From NCBI GenBank assembly GCA_019828565.1, contig JAHDYR010000025.1:960509-1024508 (forward strand): a DNA stretch of 64,000 nucleotides, written 5' to 3'. Each line of letters begins with the position of its first letter. Positions within the stretch are counted from its first letter, which is position 1. The position numbers and the translations under genes are program-made. The notes below the pieces were generated by a model that was not told where the DNA came from, ran no database searches, and was given only the letters and a program-made list of their open reading frames with translations. This DNA comes from Carpediemonas membranifera. Taxonomy: Eukaryota > Fornicata. Positions 1 through 10,383 of the stretch are shown here, piece by piece.

Positions 1-350
1 TCAATCTTCCAGTCCGTTGAGGGAGACTGCTTTAGGGTCATTGGAAAGCGTCGAGGGAGAGCCAAGACCAGGCTGGTGAAAGAGAAGAATGCTGCGCCCA
101 TTCCACTGGTCGCTGTGAGGTAGGCCTAAGCGTATTTTGTTCACATGCAGCCAAGTATTTATGGCTTTATCACTTTGTCTAAATCCAGATCGATGACACT
201 GAGATACTAAGCGGCACAGACCATGTCGACCCATCTAATTTTGACTCTGAAACCACGGCCATTGGATGAGAGAGCACGACGGCCGGTGATCAGACATTCT
301 TTTGACCCTCACTGTGGTCCTAGTCAACTAGATATTTACAGACATACTGC
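1..350. other. intergenic stretch, no supported gene
   Basis: A 77-codon open frame lies on the minus strand (3-234) but has no recognisable domain. It starts with ATG in a region without other coding signs. The reverse complement of about 325-350 is the short 3' flank of the next gene and contains a TAAAT motif 16 nt past its stop. Nothing else is supported here. Confidence 0.4.
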
Positions 351-3300
351 TCACTGGTAAAACGCATCGTCTCCGGAATCTTCGTCGTCATTTCTGTCAG
401 TCTCGAATACCAGCTTCGCATCAGCTTCAAGGCTGGCCACAGCGTCCTCGATATCGGGCATGTCTGGGTGGAACGCCCAGGTCGCCTTCTTCAGGGACTT
501 CAGCATCAGTAGGTAGTTGGAATAGTGCCTGCATGGGCTCACGGCGAGGGACAACAGCGCAGGTCGCTCCATAGGGCACCCCGTCATCTTGCCGACCTCA
601 CCATCGAAGAGACGGAACTCAGAAGAATAATCATCAGGGTCGAACAGAGGATGACTCGCCATCTTCGACCTTGTCGTCCGTTGGATGTATTCCTGGTAGT
701 CTTCCAATGCTTGTGGGCAACAAATGTGCTCGACGAGGACCTTCGCGAGCGATGTACGTGCGAAGACATTGAACGGTTCGACCAGCACGGTCCTGAGGCT
801 GGACAAAAGCTGCTGCGAGTGCTCGACAATGTCTCCCACGCCGTCGAACAACTCATCTGGATGCCGAAGCTCAGGTGGGAACGCATCAGCGTTGATCTGC
901 ACGATCCGCTTCCATTTGGGGATGACTTGATCGATGAGGAACTTCATGGACTTGACGAACTCTTCCTCCACCTTGATGAACTCCATCGCGTGTCCTCGTC
1001 TAGCCACCCGCTTGGAAGCGGTTGCCTCGAATGTCTTCGTGCTGAAAACAACCGGAGTCGCCTTGAAGACGGCCCGCTTCATGGCGTCGGGCGTGGTTAC
1101 CTTGGGCGGGAGACGAAGCTCCGTCCCTGCGTTATTCGTTCTGTCCGTTGTTCCAACCGGGACGGCGTTGATGTTTGACCCGCCCAGGCTTCGAACGACG
1201 GAAACCCTCTCATCGGCCCTGGAGGAAGCAAATACATAGTGCTCGAACCTGTGGCGCGTCTCGTCGTCCTCGAGGGCGGTGCGGAGGACGGCTTGCATAT
1301 CGGCAGTCCTGTCGTCGAATGTCAGAAGGCCGAGGACGTCATCGACGGTGCGAGGGCTGGGCTCGGTCAGCATGGCGCGGAGGTCATCGACGCTCAGTGC
1401 TCTGAGGGCTGCGAGCGTGTCGTCGCCGAGATTCTTCTCCATTCCCTCGCGGACGACTTTCATGCGCTCGGCAAAGCGACGCCGCACCTCATCGCGGTAC
1501 TCATCGAGGCCGACGGCGACGAACCCAGCGAGCGGGCACGCCTCGCGTGCAGCGGCGAGCGAAACCATCGCCCAGTGGAGCTCGGGCATCAGGGCCTCGA
1601 GGTCGACACCTTCGCCCTTCAGCGCGCGGAACCACGCCGAGCTGGCCATGTGGGCGGGCATCGCGATGTCGTTGAGCAGCATGAGCTGAAGCACGCGACC
1701 CAGCCCCACCAAAAGAGGGCGCAGCTCGGCAAGCTCCAGGTCGAGGATGCCCGGCGCGAAGACAAGCGTGCCAGCGCGGAACAGTGGCTGGTTGCCGACG
1801 AACGTATGTTGCACAGCATCAACCAGACCTGGCAGTGCGTTGGTCGCCTCCACGTCCGATAACGAGATGTTGGCACTGCTGAAATCCTTGCCTGCGCCAG
1901 CGAGCTCGCAAAGGTCGCTGGCCGGAAAACCAGCAAGTTCGAGAGACACGTCATCTCTTGGGCCGTTCCTGAAACTGTCACGGAAAGCAAGCATCGCGCC
2001 ACTCTGACCAGCGAGGCAGGCAAGAGCGTCGAAAGCAGTGAATCGCCGGGCAGGGTCATTGGCGAGCACGCCGCTCAGCGTCTCATTCAGCCTTCCGGTG
2101 GTGTGATCCGCGATCTGCTCCTCAATATAAGCGTCGCGTGGGGGGAACTTAGTGGCATCCACACGGATTCCAGTCAGGAATGCCAAGTACTGCGCGGCGT
2201 CCTTCTGGAAGATGAGGGAAAGGGCGATCAAACCCGCTCTGTACACGTCTGCGGCCTTTGACGCCTCCTCACGCATCATGTGCGTCATGTTCACCTCCTC
2301 TGGGGCAACGATCGGGCTGCTTAACCCACCGAGGATCTTTGTCGCGGTTGTCGTGTTCTCTGTGCTCGGAGGGGTCCCAAAAGTGTCGTAGTACCCGTTC
2401 TCGAAGCTGTACAACACAGGTTGGCCGTTTCTCTGACGGATGACGTCAGGATGCAGCGCCCGGTGTGTCGCTCCAGACCTATGCATTCGGGCAACTACTC
2501 TCAGCAGGCTCTCTAGGCGCGACTCTGTCAGAGGAGTTCCGTCACGGAACAGCGTGGGGAGATATTCCATGTAGAGATAGCACGTGCCCCTCACCTCTCC
2601 CACGGTCGTGTCGTCTGCTAGGTCGAAGATGATGTAGTGCAGTTTGGGCACAATGCGACTAGACGAAAGATGTGATAGGATCGTGGCCTCGCGGAGACAT
2701 CTCTTGCTCTCGCCGGCGGCTGGCCGATTGTCAGGGTTTTGTGACCGTCTGGCTCTCAGCTTAAATGCCTTGACAAAGAAAACATCGTCATTCCGTTTGA
2801 CAATGCGGTCGACGTTGGTGATGAGCGGATCGCGATCGATCCCGTTCGGGGATATATCGTGGAAATCTGTGACCGTCAAGTTGTGCCGCGTCTCAGGTAA
2901 CGCAAGCATATCAGCAATCTTGAGCTGCTTGAGCTTGTCGAGAAGCCCCTGGTCTTCTTTCACAAGGTTGATTTCTGGGCACAGCTCCGCATGCTGGTAA
3001 ACTGACTCGATAAGACTGTCAATCTTACGAACGCGTTCTTCTGAGCTGAGAACGCTACCAGCATGCGCCTGTTGCTGGACGGCGGCGTCACTCTGGGACT
3101 TGTGATACTGGTAGTTGCCCAGGTTCCGGCACTGCTGGATGACCTCTCTGACCTTCTCGAAGATCTCCAGGTCAGCCTCAGCGTTGACCTTGGTGTTCTT
3201 GAGCAGATCAAGCACCTCCTTGTCGGCGTTACGCAATCCGTTCATATGGAGCTCGGCCACCCAGGTCCACTTCCAGTCCTCGGCTGGCTCAGATTCTGAT

Positions 3301-4691
3301 ATGCCACGGAGGGTGGTGTACAAGCGCTTCTGCTGTGTCGGCTTCAGCACCGAGAGGGAGGGGTGCTCAAGTTCTTCGTCAGCCTGACTGACAAGGGCCC
3401 GGAGCTCGCTGAGAAAGTCGGAGGGTCGACCTGCATGTTGAAACGATGCAAGCTGGCCAACGACAGTGTGGCTGGCCATGAGCAGCTGGATCGTCCGGGC
3501 AATGTCGGCAATGACAGACTCGTAGGCTTTCTTGCGAGAGGCCGCGCGATCCTGCGCTGCAGATAGTTTGTCCTCACTGGCACCATCATGCTCCTGACCC
3601 AAGTGGACAGAAGAACGCCGGGCTGCGTCAAGCTGGGCTTTCAGGGCATTGAGGTCGGCAGGCGTGGTGTCCTCGAAGACAGTGATCTTGTCGAACGCCG
3701 CAGAGATTGACGTGGCGACTGTGACAGCGAGGGGCATCGTTGTGCAGAGTCTGACTGTCGCCTGTACAGCTTCCTGGAGGGTATCGCGTGCCATACGGTC
3801 AGACCAGGGCCTAACGGCCTCCTGCAGGTCACTGCTGAGAGGCGCGTTGACTGTAGAGCCGTCTTTCAGGACCCTACGGCATATAACGTCGTCGGCGCGG
3901 CTGACTTCAACCTCGATATCGGGTTGTTTGAGGCGGATTATGACCATGTTGGGGAGTTCAGTCTTAACCACCAGCCGGTTGATGATCGCGCGCAGGTGGG
4001 GAATGCGAAGTTTCAGTGTCCCATTTTGGTTGATGGTGCTGGGAATTTTGTCCCTGTCGATCGAGGCGAGGACATCCTCGACCTCCAAGAAAACGGCAAC
4101 GGCTGCCTGGACCGAGCTGTTGGCTGGGAGGACGCAGTACTTCGCCCTCTGGACAGGACTAGTGTAAGTATGCTCGCTTGAGGGCATGGCATCGTTTCTC
4201 ATCTGTCTGACATCGCGTGTGACGCTGCACTGCGGAACGGTCATGCCGAACTCAAAGCTGATGCGATGGTTGTTCAGGAGCATGGTATCAAGCACGTTCG
4301 AGAAATCATTGAACGTACTGACAACGTTCGCGGGGGGGATGAGTCTGAACCGCTCAAAGGCAAACGGGTCTTCGTTGAAGCGGTGGATCTTGGAAGTGTA
4401 CATCAGTGCGTTCAGCTGCTTCAGCAGTACGGTGAAGAGAGAGGGGCAGCCACTCTTGTGAACAAAGAAGCCTTCAATGTTGCTGACAACGACTGTAGGC
4501 GTGGGGACAGTGATGTAAATCGCCATATTCTCGGGAACAGGGATATTGCTGTTCAGGAAATACAGCAGAACACTTCGGAGGTCATCCTTATCCACGGCGC
4601 CGGAGGGGTACTTCTCCTTTGAATCCGGTTCGCGAGGGAGAATGAACGTCTCGCTGACGTCAAGATCGCCTGCGTAGAGGTTAGTTAGCAC
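351..4691 (-). CDS. large protein with a central pseudokinase domain, 5' end incomplete
   Basis: The frame is open for 1446 codons. A protein-kinase-like fold spans roughly residues 620-890. Seen are a VAIK-like lysine (FVKAFKL), an alpha-C-like LREATILSHL, a hinge (YLYMEYLP), a catalytic loop written HRALHPDVI, a DFG position written SFEN, an APE motif (IVAPEEVN) and an ADVYRAGL helix. The catalytic-loop Asp and the DFG Asp are both absent, so this is a pseudokinase by sequence. The flanking regions are helical and unrecognised. The farthest upstream codon is GTG; the first in-frame ATG is at 4526. The frame stays open about 30 nt upstream of 4691. Splice-like signals between 4692 and 4900 (GTATGA near 4745; CTAAC then CTACGCAG near 4670-4690) suggest one or more short 5' exons. 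A role as a signalling scaffold is inference. Confidence 0.75.
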   Translation of the reverse strand: MLTNLYAGDLDVSETFILPREPDSKEKYPSGAVDKDDLRSVLLYFLNSNIPVPENMAIYITVPTPTVVVSNIEGFFVHKSGCPSLFTVLLKQLNALMYTSKIHRFNEDPFAFERFRLIPPANVVSTFNDFSNVLDTMLLNNHRISFEFGMTVPQCSVTRDVRQMRNDAMPSSEHTYTSPVQRAKYCVLPANSSVQAAVAVFLEVEDVLASIDRDKIPSTINQNGTLKLRIPHLRAIINRLVVKTELPNMVIIRLKQPDIEVEVSRADDVICRRVLKDGSTVNAPLSSDLQEAVRPWSDRMARDTLQEAVQATVRLCTTMPLAVTVATSISAAFDKITVFEDTTPADLNALKAQLDAARRSSVHLGQEHDGASEDKLSAAQDRAASRKKAYESVIADIARTIQLLMASHTVVGQLASFQHAGRPSDFLSELRALVSQADEELEHPSLSVLKPTQQKRLYTTLRGISESEPAEDWKWTWVAELHMNGLRNADKEVLDLLKNTKVNAEADLEIFEKVREVIQQCRNLGNYQYHKSQSDAAVQQQAHAGSVLSSEERVRKIDSLIESVYQHAELCPEINLVKEDQGLLDKLKQLKIADMLALPETRHNLTVTDFHDISPNGIDRDPLITNVDRIVKRNDDVFFVKAFKLRARRSQNPDNRPAAGESKRCLREATILSHLSSSRIVPKLHYIIFDLADDTTVGEVRGTCYLYMEYLPTLFRDGTPLTESRLESLLRVVARMHRSGATHRALHPDVIRQRNGQPVLYSFENGYYDTFGTPPSTENTTTATKILGGLSSPIVAPEEVNMTHMMREEASKAADVYRAGLIALSLIFQKDAAQYLAFLTGIRVDATKFPPRDAYIEEQIADHTTGRLNETLSGVLANDPARRFTAFDALACLAGQSGAMLAFRDSFRNGPRDDVSLELAGFPASDLCELAGAGKDFSSANISLSDVEATNALPGLVDAVQHTFVGNQPLFRAGTLVFAPGILDLELAELRPLLVGLGRVLQLMLLNDIAMPAHMASSAWFRALKGEGVDLEALMPELHWAMVSLAAAREACPLAGFVAVGLDEYRDEVRRRFAERMKVVREGMEKNLGDDTLAALRALSVDDLRAMLTEPSPRTVDDVLGLLTFDDRTADMQAVLRTALEDDETRHRFEHYVFASSRADERVSVVRSLGGSNINAVPVGTTDRTNNAGTELRLPPKVTTPDAMKRAVFKATPVVFSTKTFEATASKRVARRGHAMEFIKVEEEFVKSMKFLIDQVIPKWKRIVQINADAFPPELRHPDELFDGVGDIVEHSQQLLSSLRTVLVEPFNVFARTSLAKVLVEHICCPQALEDYQEYIQRTTRSKMASHPLFDPDDYSSEFRLFDGEVGKMTGCPMERPALLSLAVSPCRHYSNYLLMLKSLKKATWAFHPDMPDIEDAVASLEADAKLVFETDRNDDEDSGDDAFYQ

Positions 4692-5387
4692 CTTGTCGAC
4701 GTGCTCGCAGTCGGGGATGTGTCAGGAGTAGGGAGGGTGTCATACCATGGGCTGTGGAAGCGCGGAAGAAAGACACAAACGCTTTGGCGCTGGATAATGA
4801 AATTCTAGGGGTACATACGAGCTGAATAAGTTCCTTGGGGGCTACAAACCAGTGCGAGGACAACGGCTTCCGACTTCTGCGTTAGCGCAATTTTTAGCAA
4901 ACGTACAAGCTGCATAATGAGCGTAAACTTCTAACAAACGATCTGAATTACAGCTTAGAGGACAAAACGAACCGTCCACAGAACCGTTCTTTCATAGATT
5001 CTGCCAGTTTGGGTTTCTGTGGTGACTCGAGCTACAGTCGGTCGTCGCCGGTCGCGTTCCATCGTGACGGATGACGAATGGTAATCAGATGATCTGCTGC
5101 GGCTGGCTATCTCTATCGCATAGGGCTCACATCCCCCAGACATCCGCTTTGTCGCTTGTCCATCGTGACAAGCAGGTTTAGAGCGCCTCGGCGCAGTTCA
5201 GGTTCTCGGTTGCATGTAGAAGTTGCGCAGTCGGCTTCATGGGACCGATTGATAAACTTTGGTCTGATCTTGACCAGCTTGGGAGGTCTTCTTTGGATGA
5301 CTGCGGGGCAGAGTTTAGAGGCCATCAGCAGGTTGGGAGACAAATGCGGCTGGCTCTAGACTGAGCTCATGACTCACAGCGTCGCGT
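4692..5387. other. intergenic region, probable 5' exon(s) of the pseudokinase gene
   Basis: The minus strand holds short open stretches (about 4745-4860) followed by GT...AG candidates that would splice in frame to the downstream coding region. I could not choose one exon model. No RNA gene or repeat is seen between about 4950 and 5387. Confidence 0.35.
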
Positions 5388-5464
5388 CTGCTTCGCAGCT
5401 GGCGTCGGTGGTCGGCGAGTCGGCAGTCAGAATTTGGCAACCACCGAACTGAGCGCTGAAAGCG
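5388..5464 (+). promoter_or_regulatory. conserved 5' block of the RCC1-like family
   Basis: This block starts CTGCTTCGCAGCTGGCGTC and ends immediately before the ATG. It recurs almost unchanged in front of five family members (11994-12073 minus, 15873-15950 plus, 34080-34150 minus, 38702-38775 minus and here), and in truncated form at 45972-46014. Upstream of it the flanks diverge. It is most likely the core promoter plus 5' UTR copied together with the genes; promoter function is inferred from position and conservation. Confidence 0.5.
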
Positions 5465-7078
5465 ATGAGCAGCGCTAGTTCCTCGCCATCGGCCATCAAA
5501 GATGCCCTTATCTCCGCATATCGCGCCTCGCTCGTTGTAACGGCCTCCATCTCCGGGGACATCCCCTCGTTGCTCCAGCACGCCTACTCCAGGCACTTCC
5601 GCGAGCAGATGCCCTCGATCCACAACAACAAGAGCACTGTTACACCAACGAGCGTCCCTTCTCTCGAATCCCTCCTCGCCACGCTCTCCGAGATCCACCC
5701 TCTCGAACCATCCGCGCAAGCCCTCCTCGACCGCGCCCGCTCGATCCTCACCAGCGGCCCCCCGCTGTCCATGAACGTCGAGCTCGCGGATGGCGAGGAG
5801 CTCCCGGTCGCCATGCACACGCTGAACCAGGGCGCGGTGTGGGCGTGTCTGCTGGGTGGCGGGGCCAACCCCGATCTAGAGGACAGGGTGCTGGAGGAGG
5901 CTCGTGAGGTGCAGCCAGATGATATTGAGATGCATAACAGAATCCGCAAGGCTCTCACCCCCGAGGCCAAGTGCCTCTGGTTCCTCTGCCGCAAGTTCTT
6001 CTTCTCGCTGAACGTCGCCGAGAAGGACGGCGAGAGCTATCAGTACACAGTATACGGCGATTGCTACCACCACCTCATGTACATGGGCCGACTCTTCATG
6101 CTCGACACTGACTATCACGCCGCCCTCACCAGGGCCAGGATGCCCAGGGCCCTCGAGGTCTACAGCGACGAGATCACACACATCGCCAGGACACCCAAGG
6201 GTCTGTGGGGCTGGGGTGATAGCGGATATGGTCAGCTGGGGTTCAAGTCATCTGGGTTCGTCGACCCGACCCGCCTCACCTTCCCCAACTGCCCCAAGGT
6301 CGCCGAGCACGAGGCCAGCCTGCCCCCCTGGGAGAAGCAGAGGATGGTGACTGGTGTATCGATAATGAGCGGTCAGACGTTCATCCTCACCCCAGCCGGC
6401 ACTGTCATGGCGGGCAACAAGGCGAATTGGTTCATAGGCGAAGCCGAGAGGGGCAATAGACGTCTGTTCACCCCAGTAGCAGTGCCCACTGGATTTGTCC
6501 CAGATCACATCATGCATGCATGGAACAGCGCTGTCATCCTCTCAATGGGCGATCGGCAGGTGATCAGCGGAGAAAGCTGGAAAGGCCAGCTGGGACTTGG
6601 TCATGAGAATGATATGTCTGGATTCGTCGACTTGCCATTCAGGGTCGACCGGATCATGACTCCTGAAGATGATTTTAACGTCTTCCTCAGTGGCCGCCAG
6701 CTGCTCTTCGCTGGCCGAGTTACACCTCATATCGCCCAGTCGGGCCTGCTGCCTGGGTACAGCGAGGGCGACAAGTGCCTCACAGCCACCCAATTCCGGT
6801 TCCCAGAGAGAGTCAAGGGATTCTTTTGTGACTATGATCTTATCTGGGTCACTGAGGGCCGCACTCATCTATGCGACGGAGAAAACCAGTACAGCGTGCC
6901 TTTTGAGGCGATGGCAGTTGGTATCACAACTCAAGAAGATGAAGCCTTCAGCTCATTCCGCGACGCTACTGGCCAGTTGTTCAGGGTATCCGAGGCTGGC
7001 GCTGAGCCAGTCGAGTGCGAGACGCCCGAGTCGTGGGAAGACATCATTCCCGTCGACATCGACCCGTATGGTTCATAA
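5465..7078 (+). CDS. RCC1-like repeat protein, copy 1 (intact, 537 aa)
   Basis: The N-terminal ~230 residues are family-specific (start MSSASSSPSAIKDALIS). They are followed by RCC1-type repeat signatures: GLWGWGDSGYGQLGF near residue 250 and QVISGESWKGQLGLGHEN near 365. RCC1 repeats build beta-propellers that act as GTPase exchange factors or protein-binding platforms; the partner here is unknown. There is no signal peptide or membrane segment, so it is probably cytosolic or nuclear. The ATG directly follows the conserved 5' block. The stop TAA forms TAAATAG with the following bases. Copy 2 follows within 90 bp. Together with copies 4 and 5 it is one of three members open from start to stop. 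Its variable blocks (NKANWFIGEAERGNRR, AWNSAV) are shared only with the truncated copy 11. Confidence 0.85.
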   Translation: MSSASSSPSAIKDALISAYRASLVVTASISGDIPSLLQHAYSRHFREQMPSIHNNKSTVTPTSVPSLESLLATLSEIHPLEPSAQALLDRARSILTSGPPLSMNVELADGEELPVAMHTLNQGAVWACLLGGGANPDLEDRVLEEAREVQPDDIEMHNRIRKALTPEAKCLWFLCRKFFFSLNVAEKDGESYQYTVYGDCYHHLMYMGRLFMLDTDYHAALTRARMPRALEVYSDEITHIARTPKGLWGWGDSGYGQLGFKSSGFVDPTRLTFPNCPKVAEHEASLPPWEKQRMVTGVSIMSGQTFILTPAGTVMAGNKANWFIGEAERGNRRLFTPVAVPTGFVPDHIMHAWNSAVILSMGDRQVISGESWKGQLGLGHENDMSGFVDLPFRVDRIMTPEDDFNVFLSGRQLLFAGRVTPHIAQSGLLPGYSEGDKCLTATQFRFPERVKGFFCDYDLIWVTEGRTHLCDGENQYSVPFEAMAVGITTQEDEAFSSFRDATGQLFRVSEAGAEPVECETPESWEDIIPVDIDPYGS

Positions 7079-7159
7079 ATAGTGACAGCCAACCCCACCC
7101 CAAGTCTCTTAATCATTTATCACTCGCTCAAGCTGGCCCGCTTGTCGGCCCCGCTGCTC

Positions 7160-7580
7160 ATCCGAAAACGCTCTCACGCCCGAGGCCAAGTGCCTCTGGT
7201 TCCTCTGCCGCAAGTTCTTCTTCTCGCTGAACGTCGCCGAGAAGGACGGCGAGAGCTATCAGCGCCCTGTGCCCGACAGATGCTACCACCACCTCATGTA
7301 CATGGGCCGACTCTTCATGCTCGACACTGACTATCACGCCGCCCTCACCAGGGCCAGGATGCCCAGGGCCCTCGAGGTCTACAGCGACGAGATCACACAC
7401 ATCGCCAGGACACCCAAGGGTCTGTGGGGCTGGGGTGATAACGGCTCTGGTCAGCTGGGGTTCGAGTCGTCTGGGTTCGTCGACCCGACCCGCCTCACCT
7501 TCCCCGCCTGCCCCAAGGTCGCCGAGCACGAGGCCAGCCTGCCCCCCTGGGAGAAGCACAGGATGGTGACTGATGTGCCT
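7160..7580 (+). pseudogene. RCC1-like copy 2, truncated at both ends
   Basis: Homology to the family begins abruptly at the ALTPEAKCLWF segment and ends just after the WEKHRMVTDV segment (about 7577). It lacks the first ~160 residues and the C-terminal half. The frame continues into unrelated sequence to 7658. It carries block variants RPVPDR and GWGDNGSGQLGFES. The 5' junction, including the 80 bp between it and copy 1, is the mirror image of the junction between copies 6 and 7 (about 26104-26184). Confidence 0.8.
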
Positions 7581-7810
7581 CGTGTGACGCCACAACAGCG
7601 CATAATAATGCCCTATCGAAGGCTACTCCCTCGTCGTGCTGAGCATGAAGCACAATGAGTTGGGGTGAGCTCTGAGGAGTGGTGATGCTGAATTGCAGAT
7701 CGGACAGGCAGATTGCTCAGTTTCTACACGACATTTAATAAAGTACATCGTGTTCTAAAAAGATTCTATCAGTTCTATGCAATAATACACCCATGCCAAT
7801 GTGACAAGCC

Positions 7811-10273
7811 TCACATCTCATCTGGCGCCAAGAGCACCAGATGTCTCCGGGCCCGCTCAACCTTTCGCCCCCACGAGCCGTACAACACGGCTGCTACCAA
7901 GACAGTGAACGAGAACAGGAAACATAAGAAAACGCCAGCCGCTGGGAAAACGACAAATGATGCGTCGAGCGCCACACGAACAAAAAGCTTGCCAAAGAAC
8001 CCACCGCCATCGTCGGCCAGGGAGAAGATTATGGGCTCCACAATGAACGTACGCAGACCGGCATGAAGCTCAACCGAAGCTTGCGGCGTATCAAGCATCA
8101 CGAGGGGCGTAAACCCATCACTAGAAGCCTGCCCAGCCCCCAACCCCACGGCGACAGCATCCAGCCCGCTGGGAGAGAGGAATATGTTCGCAGGGGCACA
8201 CCACTGGCCCTTAGACTCTACCCAGCCTGCCGAGAGATACGTTGTCACGTGCTCACCGACCACCATGATCGCCCAGGGCGTGTCTGTGGCAAAGGGAGAC
8301 TCGTCTACGGTGAAGGGGAGCTCGGCAGAGACGGCGCAGATCAGGGCGGGAACGATTGTGTTGGTTTGGGAGATTGTCGGGATTCCGGTCAAAGATATGT
8401 TCAAGATATGGAAATTATCGGAATAAATCTGTTCGTATTCGTAGCTGCACATGAATGTAAAATCGTTATCGTAAAGCGGTGGGCTGTTGAACATCACATC
8501 TTGGATGCTCAGGCTATCCCTAAAAAATCCAGGAATCGAATCTGGACAAAAGGGGGTTGGGTGAAATGCCTCGACCGCTGTGTCAACGATTCTGCGGCGG
8601 ACCCAATCTGATGCTTTGATCGACTCCGGCACCATGGTGTGAGTCACGACAGTTTCTCCACCATGGGCGTGGAATGTGACCTCCACGTCGCCTCTGTGGA
8701 GAACTGAAGCCGAGAAAGTGAGTGCGATCACAGCCATCGCATCAATTGATTGAATCAACACGCCGCCCCTCGACGAGTCGACCGACCTCATCCTGCTCTT
8801 AAAAGCAGACTCCACCAGGGTTATAGCCTCACCAAAGTGCAGGGTCGACCCGCATATAAACGTGCAAGCGGTGATATGCGGTCTGTCGTCAAACGTCATT
8901 TCCAGGTAGCCGTCCGGGCACCCTCCCTCGGGGGCATCGAGACAGGAGCTCTGGCCCCATGCTGGCTGGTACTTGGCCACCCCGCACGACCGCAGCTCCT
9001 CTCTGCGGACATCGCCGTCCACTGGCTGAGCGTAGCCTGGTGGGGCAGGCTGGCATCGCCCGTCATTGATGAAAAAGCCCTTGCCGCAAGTCGTGCGACC
9101 CACACCGCAGTCGAGAGGGGTGGGTGAAGTAAATATCGCAGTGGAAGTTAGCCCAGACTGCATAGAGAAGTGCCGGTCGAGCTCCATGGGCAGAGGGACC
9201 TGTACGGGTGTCCGCTGATAAACATCATGGCCCGAGTGGAACGTTCCCAGTCGACCCAGGATTGCTAGACCCACTCCAAACACGCTGTGGCCCACCCCAT
9301 CCCACTGCGCTGCGAGAGAAAAGAGCAGGCCAGCACTGACCGCCGTAATGTTTCGAAGACCGGTGTCAGTGAGGGTGGGTGTGGGTGTATTGTGACCGAG
9401 GAAGAGCTCGTAGCCCTCGTTCTTTCCGATGGCGAAGAGCTCGTTGTCCTCACTGATGATTAAGGCGCCAGAGATGGTCGCGCGTGCAGTTTTTGCTCTG
9501 AATGGAAGGTCGATCTTAGTGAATGAGTCAAGAAAGCCATCCAGCCACTGCCCAGAGACAAATACCTCGCCCGTATCTGTCAAAACCAGGCTAGTGTTGA
9601 CGATGGAATCGACGGTCATCGGCCTGGAATTCGAGGGCAGGTCGACAATTGTGGGGTATTCAAAGAGCAGCCCTTGATCGACTGACAGGCCAAGCTGGCC
9701 CAGGTCATTGCATCCCATGCCCAGTATAATACCATCGCTCAGGAGCATTGTGTGGCATGACCCGGCTGCAGCGTCGAGGATGGGGGCAAAGAGGGGTATG
9801 ACCCTTGGTTTGCACTCGTGGCTGTTCATCTGGCCTGTCCCAAGCTGGCCGTACTCGTTCGACCCGTATGCCATGGTCAGGTTGTTGTTGAAACCGACAA
9901 CAGTGTGTGCCCCACCAACAGCGACGGCAACGGGCTTGATGTCTGCTATACTGGTGTGCACCTTCTCGTAAAGAGAGCGCGGGGCAGACGACTGGCGGCC
10001 TAGGGCGCAATCTGTGTTGCAGCCAGCCGAATAGAAAGCAGTGGGGCTCAGCATGACGGAAAAGGGGCAGGATGACTTGGAGAGAGCGATCTGAACTGGC
10101 TCATAGTCAGACACGTAGGTTATATTGGCTGGTGGAGTGATGCTGAACGTTGTTCCGAGCTCGTAGAAGGTGTTTCCGCCCCAGAAGACGGCATCGGTCG
10201 CAAAAGAGAAAGAAAAGAGGCTAACAAGTGCTGCAGTGACAATTATGATATGTATGTTGAAGCAATAGAGCAT
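7811..10273 (-). CDS. secreted or type I membrane RCC1-repeat protein
   Basis: The start chosen is the ATG at 10273, because it opens directly with a hydrophobic signal sequence (MLYCFNIHIIIVTAALVSLF) that the longer frame to 10447 would bury. The product is 820 residues. The ectodomain has RCC1-type blades (e.g. MAYGSNEYGQLGTGQ near residue 137, GMGCNDLGQLGL). A cysteine-rich stretch follows, with CxPxPPGY / CPDGY spacing like GCC2/GCC3 (ephrin-receptor-like) modules. A single membrane helix (about FPAAGVFLCFLFSFTVLVAA) and a short basic tail close it. It differs from the neighbouring cytosolic RCC1-like family in sequence and topology. Surface adhesion or sensing is inference. It lies 110 bp downstream of copy 3 on the same strand. 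Confidence 0.82.
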   Translation of the reverse strand: MLYCFNIHIIIVTAALVSLFSFSFATDAVFWGGNTFYELGTTFSITPPANITYVSDYEPVQIALSKSSCPFSVMLSPTAFYSAGCNTDCALGRQSSAPRSLYEKVHTSIADIKPVAVAVGGAHTVVGFNNNLTMAYGSNEYGQLGTGQMNSHECKPRVIPLFAPILDAAAGSCHTMLLSDGIILGMGCNDLGQLGLSVDQGLLFEYPTIVDLPSNSRPMTVDSIVNTSLVLTDTGEVFVSGQWLDGFLDSFTKIDLPFRAKTARATISGALIISEDNELFAIGKNEGYELFLGHNTPTPTLTDTGLRNITAVSAGLLFSLAAQWDGVGHSVFGVGLAILGRLGTFHSGHDVYQRTPVQVPLPMELDRHFSMQSGLTSTAIFTSPTPLDCGVGRTTCGKGFFINDGRCQPAPPGYAQPVDGDVRREELRSCGVAKYQPAWGQSSCLDAPEGGCPDGYLEMTFDDRPHITACTFICGSTLHFGEAITLVESAFKSRMRSVDSSRGGVLIQSIDAMAVIALTFSASVLHRGDVEVTFHAHGGETVVTHTMVPESIKASDWVRRRIVDTAVEAFHPTPFCPDSIPGFFRDSLSIQDVMFNSPPLYDNDFTFMCSYEYEQIYSDNFHILNISLTGIPTISQTNTIVPALICAVSAELPFTVDESPFATDTPWAIMVVGEHVTTYLSAGWVESKGQWCAPANIFLSPSGLDAVAVGLGAGQASSDGFTPLVMLDTPQASVELHAGLRTFIVEPIIFSLADDGGGFFGKLFVRVALDASFVVFPAAGVFLCFLFSFTVLVAAVLYGSWGRKVERARRHLVLLAPDEM

Positions 10274-10383
10274 ACTTGAAGTGAGTATAGAGCCCAAACG
10301 GCACTGAGAGGTACGATGAACGAACCAAATCTGCTTTCCTAAGGATGCACCTTGGTTGCAAAACAAGGGCCGGCTGACAGTAT

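Noticed and set aside
525-1862. Overlapping plus-strand frames of 136-217 codons
   Set aside because: Antisense to the pseudokinase gene, which has recognisable kinase motifs on the minus strand.
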